Positions 8,660 through 18,127 of a stretch of 64,000 nucleotides of DNA are shown here, in pieces (the first letter of the stretch is position 1; the number at the start of each line of letters is the position of its first letter). The notes beneath the pieces were generated by a model that was given only the letters and a program-made list of their open reading frames with translations, searched no databases and was not told where the DNA came from. The position numbers and the translations under genes were made by a program. Source of the stretch: Peptostreptococcus russellii (GTDB lineage Bacteria > Bacillota > Clostridia > Peptostreptococcales > Peptostreptococcaceae); NCBI RefSeq assembly GCF_900110295.1, contig NZ_FODF01000006.1, forward strand, positions 1 through 64,000, read 5' to 3'.

Positions 8660-8779
8660 ATTAATAAATAGATGTAATAAAATATTAGAAAACACAGTTA
8701 TAATTGAAAATAGATATCAATTCCTATAATTCGTGTTTTATTGAGCTTATAAAAATCATTAGAAAATATATATATTTTT

Positions 8780-8808
8780 AAACGCAGTGAATTTTCGCTG
8801 CGTTTTTT
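8780..8808 (+). terminator. Terminator of trkAH
   Basis: AACGCAG at 8781-8787 pairs with CTGCGTT at 8798-8804, followed by TTTTTT. An extra imperfect AAAACAC/GTGTTTT stem lies about 50 bases upstream. Confidence 0.85.
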
Positions 8809-9019
8809 ACTTAATTAAGGATAAAATAGTGAAATAAAAAAAATTAAAGACTTTATAGGGATTATTTCTAATAAATTTTAAAATATAACTTTTAAAATAA
8901 TGATTGCGTTTTCACGATAGAATAAAAATTATAAAAGTTATTTTGCATAAAAAAGGAAAATATACGAATATTTTTTTTAATTTCAAATAAAAAATTAGCA
9001 TTTTACATATACATTATCA

Positions 9020-9048
9020 TAGACTTTTTAAATATTATATGGTATAAT
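9020..9048 (+). promoter_or_regulatory. Likely sigma-A promoter of purA
   Basis: TAGACT at 9020-9025, a 17-base spacer and TATAAT at 9043-9048 preceded by TGG. The rest of the 8809-9019 spacer is AT-rich with no gene. The -35 is imperfect. Confidence 0.6.
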
Positions 9049-9063
9049 CTACAAGTAATAGGC

Positions 9064-9132
9064 AGTGTTCTTGTGGGAAATTTTGTTTGTTACAATATAG
9101 AATTTCATATCCATAAAGAACGCTATTTTTTT
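9064..9132 (+). promoter_or_regulatory. Terminator-like structured leader of purA
   Basis: AGTGTTCTT at 9064-9072 pairs with AAGAACGCT at 9116-9124 (one G-U pair). Inside, GAAATT (9077-9082) pairs with AATTTC (9101-9106) and TTGT with ACAA. Seven T residues follow at 9126-9132, about 43 bases before the purA ATG. This has the form of an intrinsic terminator between promoter and gene, so an attenuator or riboswitch is possible. It does not match the purine (guanine/adenine) riboswitch core. Confidence 0.55.
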
Positions 9133-9174
9133 GATAATATTGAAAAATATATATAAAAAGAAAGGAAAGATTTT

Positions 9175-10452
9175 ATGTTAACAGCAATTACTGGAGTAAA
9201 CTGGGGAGACGAAGGAAAAGGAAGAATGGTAGACTTGTTATCTGAAAACTATGACATAGTTGTTAGATATCAGGGTGGAAATAATGCAGGTCACACTGTA
9301 GTTAATGAAAAGGGTAAGTTTGTACTTAATCTTTTACCATCAGGTATACTACGTGATGATGTAGTAAACGTTATAGGAAATGGTGTCGTTGTAGATATCA
9401 AGCACCTTGTAGAAGAAATGAATAAGTTGAAGGATGGAGGAATAAAGATAACTCCTGAAAACCTTAAGGTAAGTGATAGAGCTATAATAGTAATGCCATA
9501 TCACGTTCAGCAGGACTGCTTAGAAGAAGAAAGACTAGCAGATGCAGCTTACGGTTCAACTAAAAGAGGTATAGCTCCTGTATATGGAGATAAGTACATG
9601 AAGAAGGGGCTTAGAATGGGCGAACTTCTTGACAGTGAAGAAGATCTAAAGGAAAGACTAAAGGGAATAATAGAATGGAAGAATCTTATGATAGCTAATG
9701 GATACGGTAAGGAACCAATATCATTTGATGAAATGTGGGCATACCTAAAGGAATATGGCGACATAGTAAAGGATTTCGTATGTGACACAGGAGTATTCCT
9801 AAATGAAGCTAACTCAGCTGGTAAGGACATAATGTTTGAAGCACAGCTAGGAGCTCTTAGAGACATAGATTTTGGTATATATCCATTTACATCATCATCT
9901 TCAACAATAGCTCCATATGCACCAATAGGAGCAGGGGTTCCTAACCTAAAGCTAGGAAAGTCTATAGGTATAATGAAGGCTTATTCAACTTGTGTTGGTG
10001 AAGGACCTTTCACTGCTGAAATGTTTGGAGACAAGGCAGAAGAATTGAGAAAGGCTGGTAACGAATACGGTGCTGCTACTGGTAGACCAAGAAGAGTTGG
10101 TGGATTTGATATACTTGCTTCAAGATATGGAGTAAGATGTCAGGGTGCTGATGAAATAGCTCTTACTAAGCTTGATGTATTATCATACTTAGAAGAAATA
10201 CCTGTATGTGTAGGATATACATTTAACGGAGAAGCATTAAAGGAATTCCCTATAGGAGAAAAGTTATTTAAGGCTGAACCAGTTTATGAATACAGAAAGG
10301 GTTGGATGAAGGATATATCTAACTGTAAGAAGTTAGAAGAACTTCCAGAAGAAGCAATCGACTACATTAAGTATATAGAAGAAGTAGTAGGATGCAAGAT
10401 CAAGTATGTATCAGTAGGTGCTGAAAGAGAACAGTACATAGTAATGCCATAA
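9175..10452 (+). CDS. purA: Adenylosuccinate synthetase
   Basis: 425 residues, the usual length. The GTP-binding motif GDEGKG is at residues 11-16 and NAGHTV follows near residue 38; the C-terminal half keeps CVGEGPFTAEM and the TGRPRRVGGFD segment. The enzyme joins aspartate to IMP using GTP, the first committed step from IMP to AMP. PurB, the next enzyme, is encoded 209 bases downstream, so the whole IMP-to-AMP branch is present. ATG start behind AAAGGAAAG. Codon choice (many AAG, CTT/CTA) suggests good expression. Likely controlled by the structured leader at 9064-9132. Confidence 0.96.
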   Translation: MLTAITGVNWGDEGKGRMVDLLSENYDIVVRYQGGNNAGHTVVNEKGKFVLNLLPSGILRDDVVNVIGNGVVVDIKHLVEEMNKLKDGGIKITPENLKVSDRAIIVMPYHVQQDCLEEERLADAAYGSTKRGIAPVYGDKYMKKGLRMGELLDSEEDLKERLKGIIEWKNLMIANGYGKEPISFDEMWAYLKEYGDIVKDFVCDTGVFLNEANSAGKDIMFEAQLGALRDIDFGIYPFTSSSSTIAPYAPIGAGVPNLKLGKSIGIMKAYSTCVGEGPFTAEMFGDKAEELRKAGNEYGAATGRPRRVGGFDILASRYGVRCQGADEIALTKLDVLSYLEEIPVCVGYTFNGEALKEFPIGEKLFKAEPVYEYRKGWMKDISNCKKLEELPEEAIDYIKYIEEVVGCKIKYVSVGAEREQYIVMP

Positions 10453-10473
10453 GCATTTAGAATAGAATAATAC

Positions 10474-10504
10474 AAAATTCGCAGCTTGTTCTGCGAATTT
10501 TGTT
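10474..10504 (+). terminator. Terminator after purA
   Basis: An 11-bp perfect stem (AAAATTCGCAG / CTGCGAATTTT) with a six-base loop. The T tract is short and interrupted (TTTTGTTG), so some read-through into purB is possible. Confidence 0.75.
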
Positions 10505-10661
10505 GAATTACAATGTTTTTTGTGTAGAATATGTGAAAAATACCCAATTTCAACTGGTAAATAATTCAAATAAAACACAAATTGATGTTAACATATAATA
10601 TAAATAGAATCGGAATTTAAAAAAGGCTGCTTTAGAGGCAGTATGAAACGGAGGATTATAG

Positions 10662-12086
10662 ATGAAAAATACATATGAATCACCACTTACTTCGAGATAT
10701 GCAAGTCCTGAAATGCAGGCATTATTCTCACCAGATAAGAAGTTCAAAACTTGGAGAAAGCTTTGGATAGCTTTAGCAGAAACAGAAATGGAACTAGGTC
10801 TTGATATAAAACAAGAGCAAATAGATGAACTAAAGAAGTTCCAAGACGATATAAACTATGAAGTTGCAAAAGAAAGAGAAAAAGAAGTAAGACATGATGT
10901 AATGAGCCATGTTTATGCATATGGAGTTCAGTGTCCTAGTGCAGCTGGTATAATTCACTTAGGTGCTACATCTTGTTTTGTAGGGGATAATACAGACCTT
11001 ATAATAATGTATGAAGCAATGGAACTTGTAAGAGAGAGATTAGGAAAGACAATTGCAACACTTGCCAAGTTTGCCGATGAATACAAGGATCTTCCAACTC
11101 TTGGATTTACACATTTCCAGCCAGCTCAGCCTACAACAGTAGGAAAGAGAGCTACTTTATGGATACAAGATTTCCTTCTTGACCTTGAAAATATAGAGGA
11201 TTTCCTTCAGAGAAAGAGATTAAGAGGAGCTAAGGGTACAACAGGAACTCAGGCTTCATTCCTAGAACTTTTCGATGGAGATTATAGCAAGGTTAAGGCA
11301 TTAGACAAGACAGTAGCAAGAAAGATGGGGTATGATGATGTATTTCCAGTAACCGGACAGACTTACTCAAGAAAAATAGACAGTCAGGTTATAAATATTC
11401 TTGCAGGAATAGCTCAGTCAGCTACAAAGTTCTCAAACGACATAAGATTACTTCAGCATCTAAAAGAAGTAGAAGAACCATTTGAAAAGAAGCAAATAGG
11501 TTCATCAGCTATGGCATATAAAAGAAATCCAATGAGAAGTGAAAGAATAGCATCGCTATCAAGATATGTAATTGCAGATATGATCAATCCTGCTATGACA
11601 GTGGCTGGACAGTGGTTTGAAAGAACTCTTGATGACTCAGCTAATAAGAGAATATCTGTACCAGAAGCATTCCTTGCAATTGATGCAGTACTTAATCTTT
11701 GTGCAAATGTAAGCGATGGTTTAGTGGTGTATCCTAAGGTTATAGAACAGAGACTAATGAAGGAACTTCCTTTTATGGCTACTGAAAATATTATGATGGA
11801 TGCAGTTAAGAAGGGTGGAAATAGACAGGAACTTCATGAAAGAATAAGAATACATTCTTTAGAAGCAGCTAAGGTAGTTAAGGTTGAAGGTAAGGAAAAT
11901 GACCTTGTAGATAGAATAGCAGCAGATGAAGCTTTTGGGGTTACAAAAGAAGAGATACTTGCAGTTTTAAAGCCAGAACTTTATGTAGGTTGCTCGCCAA
12001 TACAGGTGGAAGAATTCCTAGAAGAAACGGTAAGACCTGCTATTAGAGATATAGAAATAATTGAAACTGCTGAGATAACAGTTTAA
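10662..12086 (+). CDS. purB: Adenylosuccinate lyase
   Basis: 474 residues. The fumarase/aspartase superfamily signature is present as GSSAMAYKRNPMRSER near residue 283, along with the catalytic-region segments HLGATSCFVGDNTD (near 97) and GFTHFQPAQPTTVGKR (near 147). It splits adenylosuccinate to AMP plus fumarate, and also SAICAR to AICAR in de novo purine synthesis. ATG start behind CGGAGGA. A small CTGC/GCAG hairpin lies just upstream of the ribosome site. Located directly after purA but separated from it by a terminator. Confidence 0.95.
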   Translation: MKNTYESPLTSRYASPEMQALFSPDKKFKTWRKLWIALAETEMELGLDIKQEQIDELKKFQDDINYEVAKEREKEVRHDVMSHVYAYGVQCPSAAGIIHLGATSCFVGDNTDLIIMYEAMELVRERLGKTIATLAKFADEYKDLPTLGFTHFQPAQPTTVGKRATLWIQDFLLDLENIEDFLQRKRLRGAKGTTGTQASFLELFDGDYSKVKALDKTVARKMGYDDVFPVTGQTYSRKIDSQVINILAGIAQSATKFSNDIRLLQHLKEVEEPFEKKQIGSSAMAYKRNPMRSERIASLSRYVIADMINPAMTVAGQWFERTLDDSANKRISVPEAFLAIDAVLNLCANVSDGLVVYPKVIEQRLMKELPFMATENIMMDAVKKGGNRQELHERIRIHSLEAAKVVKVEGKENDLVDRIAADEAFGVTKEEILAVLKPELYVGCSPIQVEEFLEETVRPAIRDIEIIETAEITV

Positions 12087-12167
12087 ACTATTAAAATAAA
12101 AAATAAAGACGTTTTCAAAGTAAAATATTCAATAGACAAAAATATAAAATGAAAACAATAAAACAAA

Positions 12168-12200
12168 GACAGCTCTATACTTATAGGGCTGTCTTTTATT
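12168..12200 (+). terminator. Terminator after purB
   Basis: GACAGCTCTAT pairs with ATAGGGCTGTC (12168-12193, one G-U pair), followed by TTTTATTTG. Confidence 0.85.
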
Positions 12201-12314
12201 TGTTAACAAATAAAAAAATAGGTTACAAAAAGATTTAAGTAGCTAAATAAACTGCTATAACAGTTGAAAAAAACTATTATTAAGTATATAATTATAAAAA
12301 AAGGAGGGAAAGCT

Positions 12315-13247
12315 ATGAATTTTTCAGATATAAAATCGCAGTCTCGTAAACAATTAGAAGGAAACTGGTTAAAATCTGCAGCTACAATGCTTGTGATGTT
12401 TATAGTAATGATGGTATTATATAAACTTATTGATGGACTTTTAAGTCAGATTTTGATGATACCAATATTAGCAAGTGTAACAGCATTGCTATTTAGAGTT
12501 GCAAATAATGAAGGGTTAGATTTTAAGAAATTTACTCTAACAAAAAGTGAATATATAAGATTTTTCGTATTTAAAATATTAATTATAGCAATACAATTTC
12601 TTGTAGGAATTGTAGCAGTCCTAGTAATATCAGGTGGTTTGATGTTATCTTTTGTAAGTGATGGACCAGCTACTATGTTAGATAGTGTGTATGCAAGTAT
12701 GAATACAGGTACTGTAGTTATTGCAATAGTAGTTTATATTGCTCTTACAGCTGTCCTAATATACATAGATTTGATCTATTCAATGACACCATATATAATA
12801 TTTAGAAAAAATGAAGATATGGACGCTATTTCAGCAATGAGATGCTCAAGAGAACTTGTAAAGGGATACAAGTGGAATTTATTCTTATTTGAACTTTCAT
12901 TTATAGGATGGGGTATACTAGCAGTATTAACAGCAGGAATAGGATTTTTATTCTTGGCTCCATACTATGAAGTATCACTAGCTAATTACTATCTTGAACT
13001 TGTAAAGGCAAAAGAAGAGTATGCAAGAGAAAAGGGAATAATAGATAGAGAAAGAGAAACTTATTATAGAACATTTGTAGAAGAAGATGGTCTATATGAA
13101 AGAGATAGTTTCGCAAATACAGATACTGAAGTTAAGAGTGTAGAGGATAAGAAAGAAGATCCAATGAATGCTTTGACTGTTGAAAAGCTTACAACAATTG
13201 AAGGTTATGAAGCTGATAAGGATAAAAAAGACGAAAGTAAAAATTAA
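12315..13247 (+). CDS. DUF975 family membrane protein
   Basis: 310 residues from ATG 12315, chosen because AAGGAGGG is at 12301-12307; an upstream in-frame ATG at 12264 has no ribosome site. The opening NFSDIKSQSRKQLEGNW is the hallmark N-terminus of DUF975 proteins. About five or six membrane segments occupy residues 20-240, including an FRKNEDMDAISAMRCSRELVKGYK loop typical of the family, and an acidic cytoplasmic tail of about 70 residues follows. Function of the family is not established. Single gene with its own terminator. Confidence 0.75.
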   Translation: MNFSDIKSQSRKQLEGNWLKSAATMLVMFIVMMVLYKLIDGLLSQILMIPILASVTALLFRVANNEGLDFKKFTLTKSEYIRFFVFKILIIAIQFLVGIVAVLVISGGLMLSFVSDGPATMLDSVYASMNTGTVVIAIVVYIALTAVLIYIDLIYSMTPYIIFRKNEDMDAISAMRCSRELVKGYKWNLFLFELSFIGWGILAVLTAGIGFLFLAPYYEVSLANYYLELVKAKEEYAREKGIIDRERETYYRTFVEEDGLYERDSFANTDTEVKSVEDKKEDPMNALTVEKLTTIEGYEADKDKKDESKN

Positions 13248-13279
13248 TCAAAAGATAAAATTTTAGACTTGAATTTAAG

Positions 13280-13312
13280 CAGGGAAACTTAGTTGTTTTC
13301 CCTGTTTTTTTT
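13280..13312 (+). terminator. Terminator after the DUF975 gene
   Basis: CAGGGAAA pairs with TTTTCCCTG, followed by eight T residues. Confidence 0.9.
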
Positions 13313-13595
13313 ATTGAAAAAAGGGGAAATTTTAAATATATAAATAAAGTTTTGAATCTATAAAGAAGATATGCTAAAATATAGTTTATAAAAATCAGTT
13401 TTATCAACACTTTAAGACTTATCAAAGATATTTATAGAACAAATAGTTACTTTATAAGAATTTAAATCTGTATTTAAGAAGAATTTCAAAAAGTATTGAT
13501 TAAGATTCTTGAAATATTTTAATAATTAAGCTTTATATAAACATTGAATGCTAGAATAGATTTAATAATGTATTATGAATATAGGAGGAAGTTTA

Positions 13596-14159
13596 ATGGC
13601 GGATGAAAAGATAATAAATTTTGATAAATTGCAAGAGAAGTGGGACGAACAAGAAATTGAAAAGTTTGAAGGATTTTTAAACTCAAAGATGGATTTGGTA
13701 TTTCGTGGACAACTTACAATGGCTGAGTTCTCAAAAAGCATGAGAGATTATCAGCGAGAAAATAATATTTCAAATGATAAACTTATTGAACTTCAAAAGA
13801 AGATTCTCAGCAAAATGGGAATTGATTTAGATTTAAATGAAATCGACAAAGAAATTGAAAGACTTGAAGAGACTATGAAGAGTGAGGATGGGAAAAGCAT
13901 CAACATACGCAAGATGGCATTTTTTGATTATTACTCAGATAGAATAGAAAATAAGGAAATAGCTCAGATTAAGTTAGAAAATTCTAAAAACAATCTATCT
14001 ATGATATTTGATTCAAATCAGATAATTGTATTTAGTGAAAAGCAGGTTGATTTTAGTGACGATGAGTTAAATGAAATTATAGCAGGGTATAAGGAAAGTG
14101 TTGAAGGAAGCTTAAAAATTACTACATGCGAGGCAACAAAGATTTATGAGTACCATTAA
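13596..14159 (+). CDS. DUF3867-like protein
   Basis: 187 residues from ATG 13596, which has AGGAGGAAG at good spacing; a start seven codons earlier lacks one. The sequence is soluble, acidic and mostly helical (MADEKIINFDKLQEKWDEQEIEKFEGF). The N-terminal 'IINFDKL' opening, the 'TMAEFSKSM..Y..ENNIS..K' segment near 48-65 and overall size resemble clostridial DUF3867 proteins as I remember them. Its end overlaps the rRNA methylase gene by 14 bases, so the two are translationally coupled. No function is known. Confidence 0.6.
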   Translation: MADEKIINFDKLQEKWDEQEIEKFEGFLNSKMDLVFRGQLTMAEFSKSMRDYQRENNISNDKLIELQKKILSKMGIDLDLNEIDKEIERLEETMKSEDGKSINIRKMAFFDYYSDRIENKEIAQIKLENSKNNLSMIFDSNQIIVFSEKQVDFSDDELNEIIAGYKESVEGSLKITTCEATKIYEYH

Positions 14160-15594
14160 AGAAAAATTACCAGAAGAATTTAAAAAAGAAATGAAAGAAC
14201 TGTTGAAAGATGAGTATGAAGATTTTATTAATTCATATGATCAGGACAGGACAAATGCAATAAGAATAAATGATTTAAAAGTAGAAAAGAAGTTTTTTGA
14301 AGAGAGTAATCTTTTTGATATAGATTACGAAAAAGACGGTGTTGAATGGGCAGATTTGGGATATTATGTATCAAGTGACAAAAGTCCAGGCAAAAATCCA
14401 CTTCATGATGCTGGAGCCTATTATATACAAGAGCCTTCTGCAATGAGTGTTGTAGGCAAAACAGATATTGCAGAAGGGGAGAAAATCCTTGATATGTGTG
14501 CAGCACCTGGTGGAAAGTCTACATATATACTATCTAAGTTGAATGAAACTGGAATCCTAGTTTCAAATGAGGTCAATAGTACAAGAATAAGAGCCTTAGG
14601 GGAAAACTTAGAAAGATTTGGAGCTACAAACTGCACAATAACAAATTCAGATTCTAAAGGTTTATTAACGTTTTTTAAAGGTTTCTTTGATAAAGTGTTT
14701 ATAGACGCTCCTTGTTCTGGTCAGGGCATGTTTAGAAAATATGAACATGCAATCGATGATTGGTCAGAAGAAAAAGTAGAAGAATGTGTTTCTATCCAGA
14801 AAGAATTAATAAGAGATGGTTTTGATATGCTTAAAGAAGGTGGCATGCTGATATATTCAACATGTACCTTTACAAAGAGAGAAAATGAAGATATTATAAA
14901 TGATTTTATAAATGAGTATCAGAATGCAGAACTTATTGAAATGGATAGAATATGGCCTCACAAACAGAGAGGTGAAGGACATTTTTCTGCTAGAATAATT
15001 AAGTCTTCAGAAGAAGTAAGAGAAGAAGAAATTCAAGAAAATAGCAATAAAAAATCAAAAAAATCCAAAAAGAAAAAAAAGGAATCCTCAAATTCTAGAA
15101 AACAGGATTCTCAAAAACTGAAGGATTATGAAAGTTTTTTGAAGGACTATATCAGAGATGGTAGCAAAAGAAAAAATGCAATATCAGAAAAGGCAGTAGA
15201 AGTTAAGGGTGGATTTGTCTATCTTGTTAGCAAAGATATGCTAGACTTAACAGGATTAAAGGTTCTTAGAAATGGTCTTTTGATGGGAGAAATCAAAAAA
15301 AATAGATTTGAGCCTTCACATTCACTTGCAATGGCTCTTTGCATAGATGATGTAAAGTATGCAGTGAATCTTGATATTGAAGATGAAGATGTATTCAGAT
15401 ATATTGTTGGAGAATCTATTTCTCTAGAAGGCAAAGAAGTATATAAGTACTCTGAACCAGATACAGAGGATAATAATTCAAGAGGCTGGATTCTTGTAAC
15501 TATCAATGGGGTTTCTATTGGATGGGGTAAAGAATCTAATGGAATTATGAAAAATAAGTATCCAAAGGGATTAAGGAGAGTAATAAGAAAATAG
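14146..15594 (+). CDS. RsmF/RsmB-type rRNA (cytosine-C5) methyltransferase
   Basis: 482 residues. The SAM-binding motif LDMCAAPGGKSTYI is near residue 111, the two catalytic cysteines are in DAPCSGQGMF (near 187) and YSTCTFTKRENE (near 237), the diagnostic pair of NOL1/NOP2/Sun enzymes. An N-terminal RNA-binding segment precedes and a C-terminal domain of about 170 residues with the RsmF-like 'HSLAMAL..' and pre-PUA/PUA region follows. Between them is a Lys/Ser-rich low-complexity linker (about 298-325). It methylates a cytosine in rRNA, most likely 16S; the exact base cannot be read from sequence. Overlaps the DUF3867 gene; lepB follows 27 bases downstream. Confidence 0.85.
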   Translation: MSTIKEKLPEEFKKEMKELLKDEYEDFINSYDQDRTNAIRINDLKVEKKFFEESNLFDIDYEKDGVEWADLGYYVSSDKSPGKNPLHDAGAYYIQEPSAMSVVGKTDIAEGEKILDMCAAPGGKSTYILSKLNETGILVSNEVNSTRIRALGENLERFGATNCTITNSDSKGLLTFFKGFFDKVFIDAPCSGQGMFRKYEHAIDDWSEEKVEECVSIQKELIRDGFDMLKEGGMLIYSTCTFTKRENEDIINDFINEYQNAELIEMDRIWPHKQRGEGHFSARIIKSSEEVREEEIQENSNKKSKKSKKKKKESSNSRKQDSQKLKDYESFLKDYIRDGSKRKNAISEKAVEVKGGFVYLVSKDMLDLTGLKVLRNGLLMGEIKKNRFEPSHSLAMALCIDDVKYAVNLDIEDEDVFRYIVGESISLEGKEVYKYSEPDTEDNNSRGWILVTINGVSIGWGKESNGIMKNKYPKGLRRVIRK

Positions 15595-15621
15595 CATCAG
15601 CTTGCTGGGAAGGAGAAAAAT

Positions 15622-16227
15622 TTGGGCGATACAGAGAAAAGAGGCTTTGTCCATGAAGTCTTTGAAGTAGTAAAGATATTTATAATGGCCATTATTTTGG
15701 CAGTAGTGATAGTACAATTTATCAGACCAACAAGAGTTGACGGTCTATCAATGTATCCTACATTAGATAATAATGACTATTTGATTATAAATAGGATAAG
15801 CAGATATACGGGAGTTAAAAGGGGGACTGTGGTAGTATTTGACAGTACAATGCCAATAAATAATTATGAAACATCTAAAAAGTCAGCTAGTAAGAAAGTT
15901 TTAGATTTTATATTACAAGATGATAGTGATACAAAGGACCTTGTCAAGAGAGTAATAGCTGTAGGAGGCGATCACCTTGTAATAAAAGATGGAGTAGTTT
16001 CTGTAAATGGTAAAAAGCTAGATGAACCATATGTTTCTAAGGGAAACTATACAGAAGGCAATATAGATACTATAGTTCCAAAAGATACATATTTCTGTAT
16101 GGGTGACAATAGAAGTAGAAGTTTAGATAGTAGATATCCTGAAGTTGGATTTGTTCCTAAGGACAGATTAGTGGGAAGCATACTAATAAGACTACTACCT
16201 ACAGACCATATTGGAAGAGTAAAATAG
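15622..16227 (+). CDS. lepB: Signal peptidase I
   Basis: 201 residues from TTG 15622, preceded by GGAAGGAG. One N-terminal membrane segment (about 15-34) anchors the enzyme. The catalytic serine is in DGLSMYPTL (Ser43) and the general-base lysine in LVKRVIAVGGD (Lys109); the box GDNRSRSLDSR near 160 is also conserved. It removes signal peptides from exported proteins at the outer face of the membrane. The insert between boxes (NYETSKKSASKKVLDFILQDDSD) is longer than in short Bacillus forms. Likely co-transcribed with the upstream methylase; two strong palindromes follow. Confidence 0.93.
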   Translation: MGDTEKRGFVHEVFEVVKIFIMAIILAVVIVQFIRPTRVDGLSMYPTLDNNDYLIINRISRYTGVKRGTVVVFDSTMPINNYETSKKSASKKVLDFILQDDSDTKDLVKRVIAVGGDHLVIKDGVVSVNGKKLDEPYVSKGNYTEGNIDTIVPKDTYFCMGDNRSRSLDSRYPEVGFVPKDRLVGSILIRLLPTDHIGRVK

Positions 16228-16259
16228 TAAATATTAACGACAATATAATATTAAATAAG

Positions 16260-16344
16260 AAATAAATTCAAGGGTGTCCCCCTTGAATTTATTTGTAATA
16301 TAGGAAGTTGATAAATTCATTTATAGATTTCCTATATTGCAAAT
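16260..16344. repeat. Two adjoining palindromes after lepB
   Basis: The first is a perfect 15-bp stem (16260-16274 with 16280-16294) and a 5-base loop, a plausible terminator with a poor T tract. The second, from 16291, pairs 16 bases (16291-16306 with 16329-16344, one G-U), and its loop holds an inner ATAAAT/ATTTAT stem. The two share the bases ATTT at 16291-16294, so they cannot both form fully. Confidence 0.75.
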
Positions 16345-16423
16345 AATCTATGAAGTAAAAAAGAAAATATAAAAATTTTTGCTAAACTTTTAAGTTTAAA
16401 TTAGTATCTGGAGGTGCAAAATT

Positions 16424-18088
16424 ATGGCAAGAAAAATAGAAAAACTTGTGTTTAACGTAGACGGAGAAATTCTTGAATTTGAAAGAGAAAGTATAAAATT
16501 AAGTGAAATAGCGAAAATTGTTCAGGATAATTATCGTGGGCATATATGTATGGGGATAATAAATAATAAATTTTATGATTTAAACAGAACTCTCTATAGA
16601 AGCACCGATATAAAATTCGTTGATACTACAAATGTAGAGGGTGAAAGACTTTATTTTAGAGGACTTTCCCTACTTTTAGTTTTGGCTTGTAGAGATTTAT
16701 ATGGTGAATCAAGGGTATGTATTAAACATTCAATTGGTGATGGTTTGTATTCAGTAATAGAAGATAGACCCAATCTTACAAATGAGGATATAGCAAATAT
16801 AAAAGAAAGAATGCTCAAGTATGTAGAAGAGGATCATAAAATTATTTGCAGATATCTTCCAAATGATGAAGCAATTGAAAAGTTTAGAGAACTTGATAGA
16901 TATGAAAAGGTAGAACTTTTAAAGTATAGAACTGAAGATTTAACAAAGGTTTATGAATGTTGCGGATATTTTGATTATTTTTATGGGCATATGTTTCCAT
17001 CTACGGGATATATGAAGGATTTAGACCTAGCCAAAATGGCAGATGGGCTTGTAATAGTAGGTCCAGATAAGGGGATAAAGTCAACAGTCACTGAGTTTAA
17101 GGAAATGCCTAAGCTTTCTGATGTGTATAGAGAGTCTGAGAAGTGGTCTGAAACCCTAGGTATAGATACTGTTGTAGATTTAAATAAAATAATAGAAGAT
17201 GGAAAATACGGAGAGATGATAAGAACTGTAGAGGCTCTTCATGAAAAAAAAATAGCTGAAATTGCAGATATGATAGTCCAAAGAGCTAGTAAGGTGATAT
17301 TAATTGCAGCTCCTTCTTCTTCAGGAAAAACAAGTTTTGCACACAGGCTTTCAACACAACTGAGGGTTAACGGTAAAAATGCAGTGCCGATATCTTTAGA
17401 TGATTACTTTATTGAAAGAAAAGATACTCCTAAAAATGAGTTTGGCAAGCCAGATTATGAATCTATTAGGGCTATAGATATACCAAAATTTAATGAAGAT
17501 ATGAGGAAATTATTAAATGGAGAAGAAATAGAAAGAATAAAGTTTGACTTTATAGATGGAACAAGGGTGCATACAGGAGAAAAATTCTCTATAGGAGAAA
17601 ATGAACCAATAGTAATAGAGGGTATACATGGCTTGAATCCAGAGCTTACTGCAGCTATTGACGATGATGTGAAGTTTAAAATATATATAAGTGTAATTAC
17701 TCAGGTTAATCTAGATGATCATAATAGAATACCTACAACAGATTTGAGATTTTTAAGAAGAATGGTTAGAGATTATCAGTTTAGAGGAATGGATGCTGAA
17801 ACAACAATGGATATTTGGCCTGAGGTAAGAGCAGGTGAAAAGAGAAATATATTCCCATATCAAGAAGAAGCAGATGTAATGTTTAACTCAGCCAGTGTAT
17901 ATGAGCTTTCTGTATTAAAGAAACCAGCATTAGAAATTTTAAAAGAGCTTAGCGATACAAGTGAACATTATTTGGAAGCTGTAAGATTTAGAAAGTTTTT
18001 ACAATATTTTGATGAATTGAATGATACAGCAGATATAGGACCTACAGCAATAATAAGAGAGTTTATAGGTGGTAGTAGAATAGTATAA
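16424..18088 (+). CDS. Nucleoside (uridine-type) kinase with TGS/ThrRS-like N-terminus
   Basis: 554 residues. The N-terminal 60 residues resemble a TGS domain, and about 65-215 resemble the second additional domain of threonyl-tRNA synthetase (RLYFRGLSLLLVLA; HSIGDGLYSV; YGHMFPSTGYM). A uridine-kinase/phosphoribulokinase domain follows, with the P-loop APSSSGKTS at 296-304, SLDDYF about 30 residues later and RMVRDYQFRG near 450. The kinase would phosphorylate a nucleoside with ATP or GTP in the cytoplasm. This fusion is widespread in clostridia; the role of the ThrRS-like part and the exact nucleoside are unknown. ATG start behind GGAGGTG. Confidence 0.85.
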   Translation: MARKIEKLVFNVDGEILEFERESIKLSEIAKIVQDNYRGHICMGIINNKFYDLNRTLYRSTDIKFVDTTNVEGERLYFRGLSLLLVLACRDLYGESRVCIKHSIGDGLYSVIEDRPNLTNEDIANIKERMLKYVEEDHKIICRYLPNDEAIEKFRELDRYEKVELLKYRTEDLTKVYECCGYFDYFYGHMFPSTGYMKDLDLAKMADGLVIVGPDKGIKSTVTEFKEMPKLSDVYRESEKWSETLGIDTVVDLNKIIEDGKYGEMIRTVEALHEKKIAEIADMIVQRASKVILIAAPSSSGKTSFAHRLSTQLRVNGKNAVPISLDDYFIERKDTPKNEFGKPDYESIRAIDIPKFNEDMRKLLNGEEIERIKFDFIDGTRVHTGEKFSIGENEPIVIEGIHGLNPELTAAIDDDVKFKIYISVITQVNLDDHNRIPTTDLRFLRRMVRDYQFRGMDAETTMDIWPEVRAGEKRNIFPYQEEADVMFNSASVYELSVLKKPALEILKELSDTSEHYLEAVRFRKFLQYFDELNDTADIGPTAIIREFIGGSRIV

Positions 18089-18127
18089 AAAAGTTTTATA
18101 AATTTAAAAAGAAAGGAGAGGATAGGA

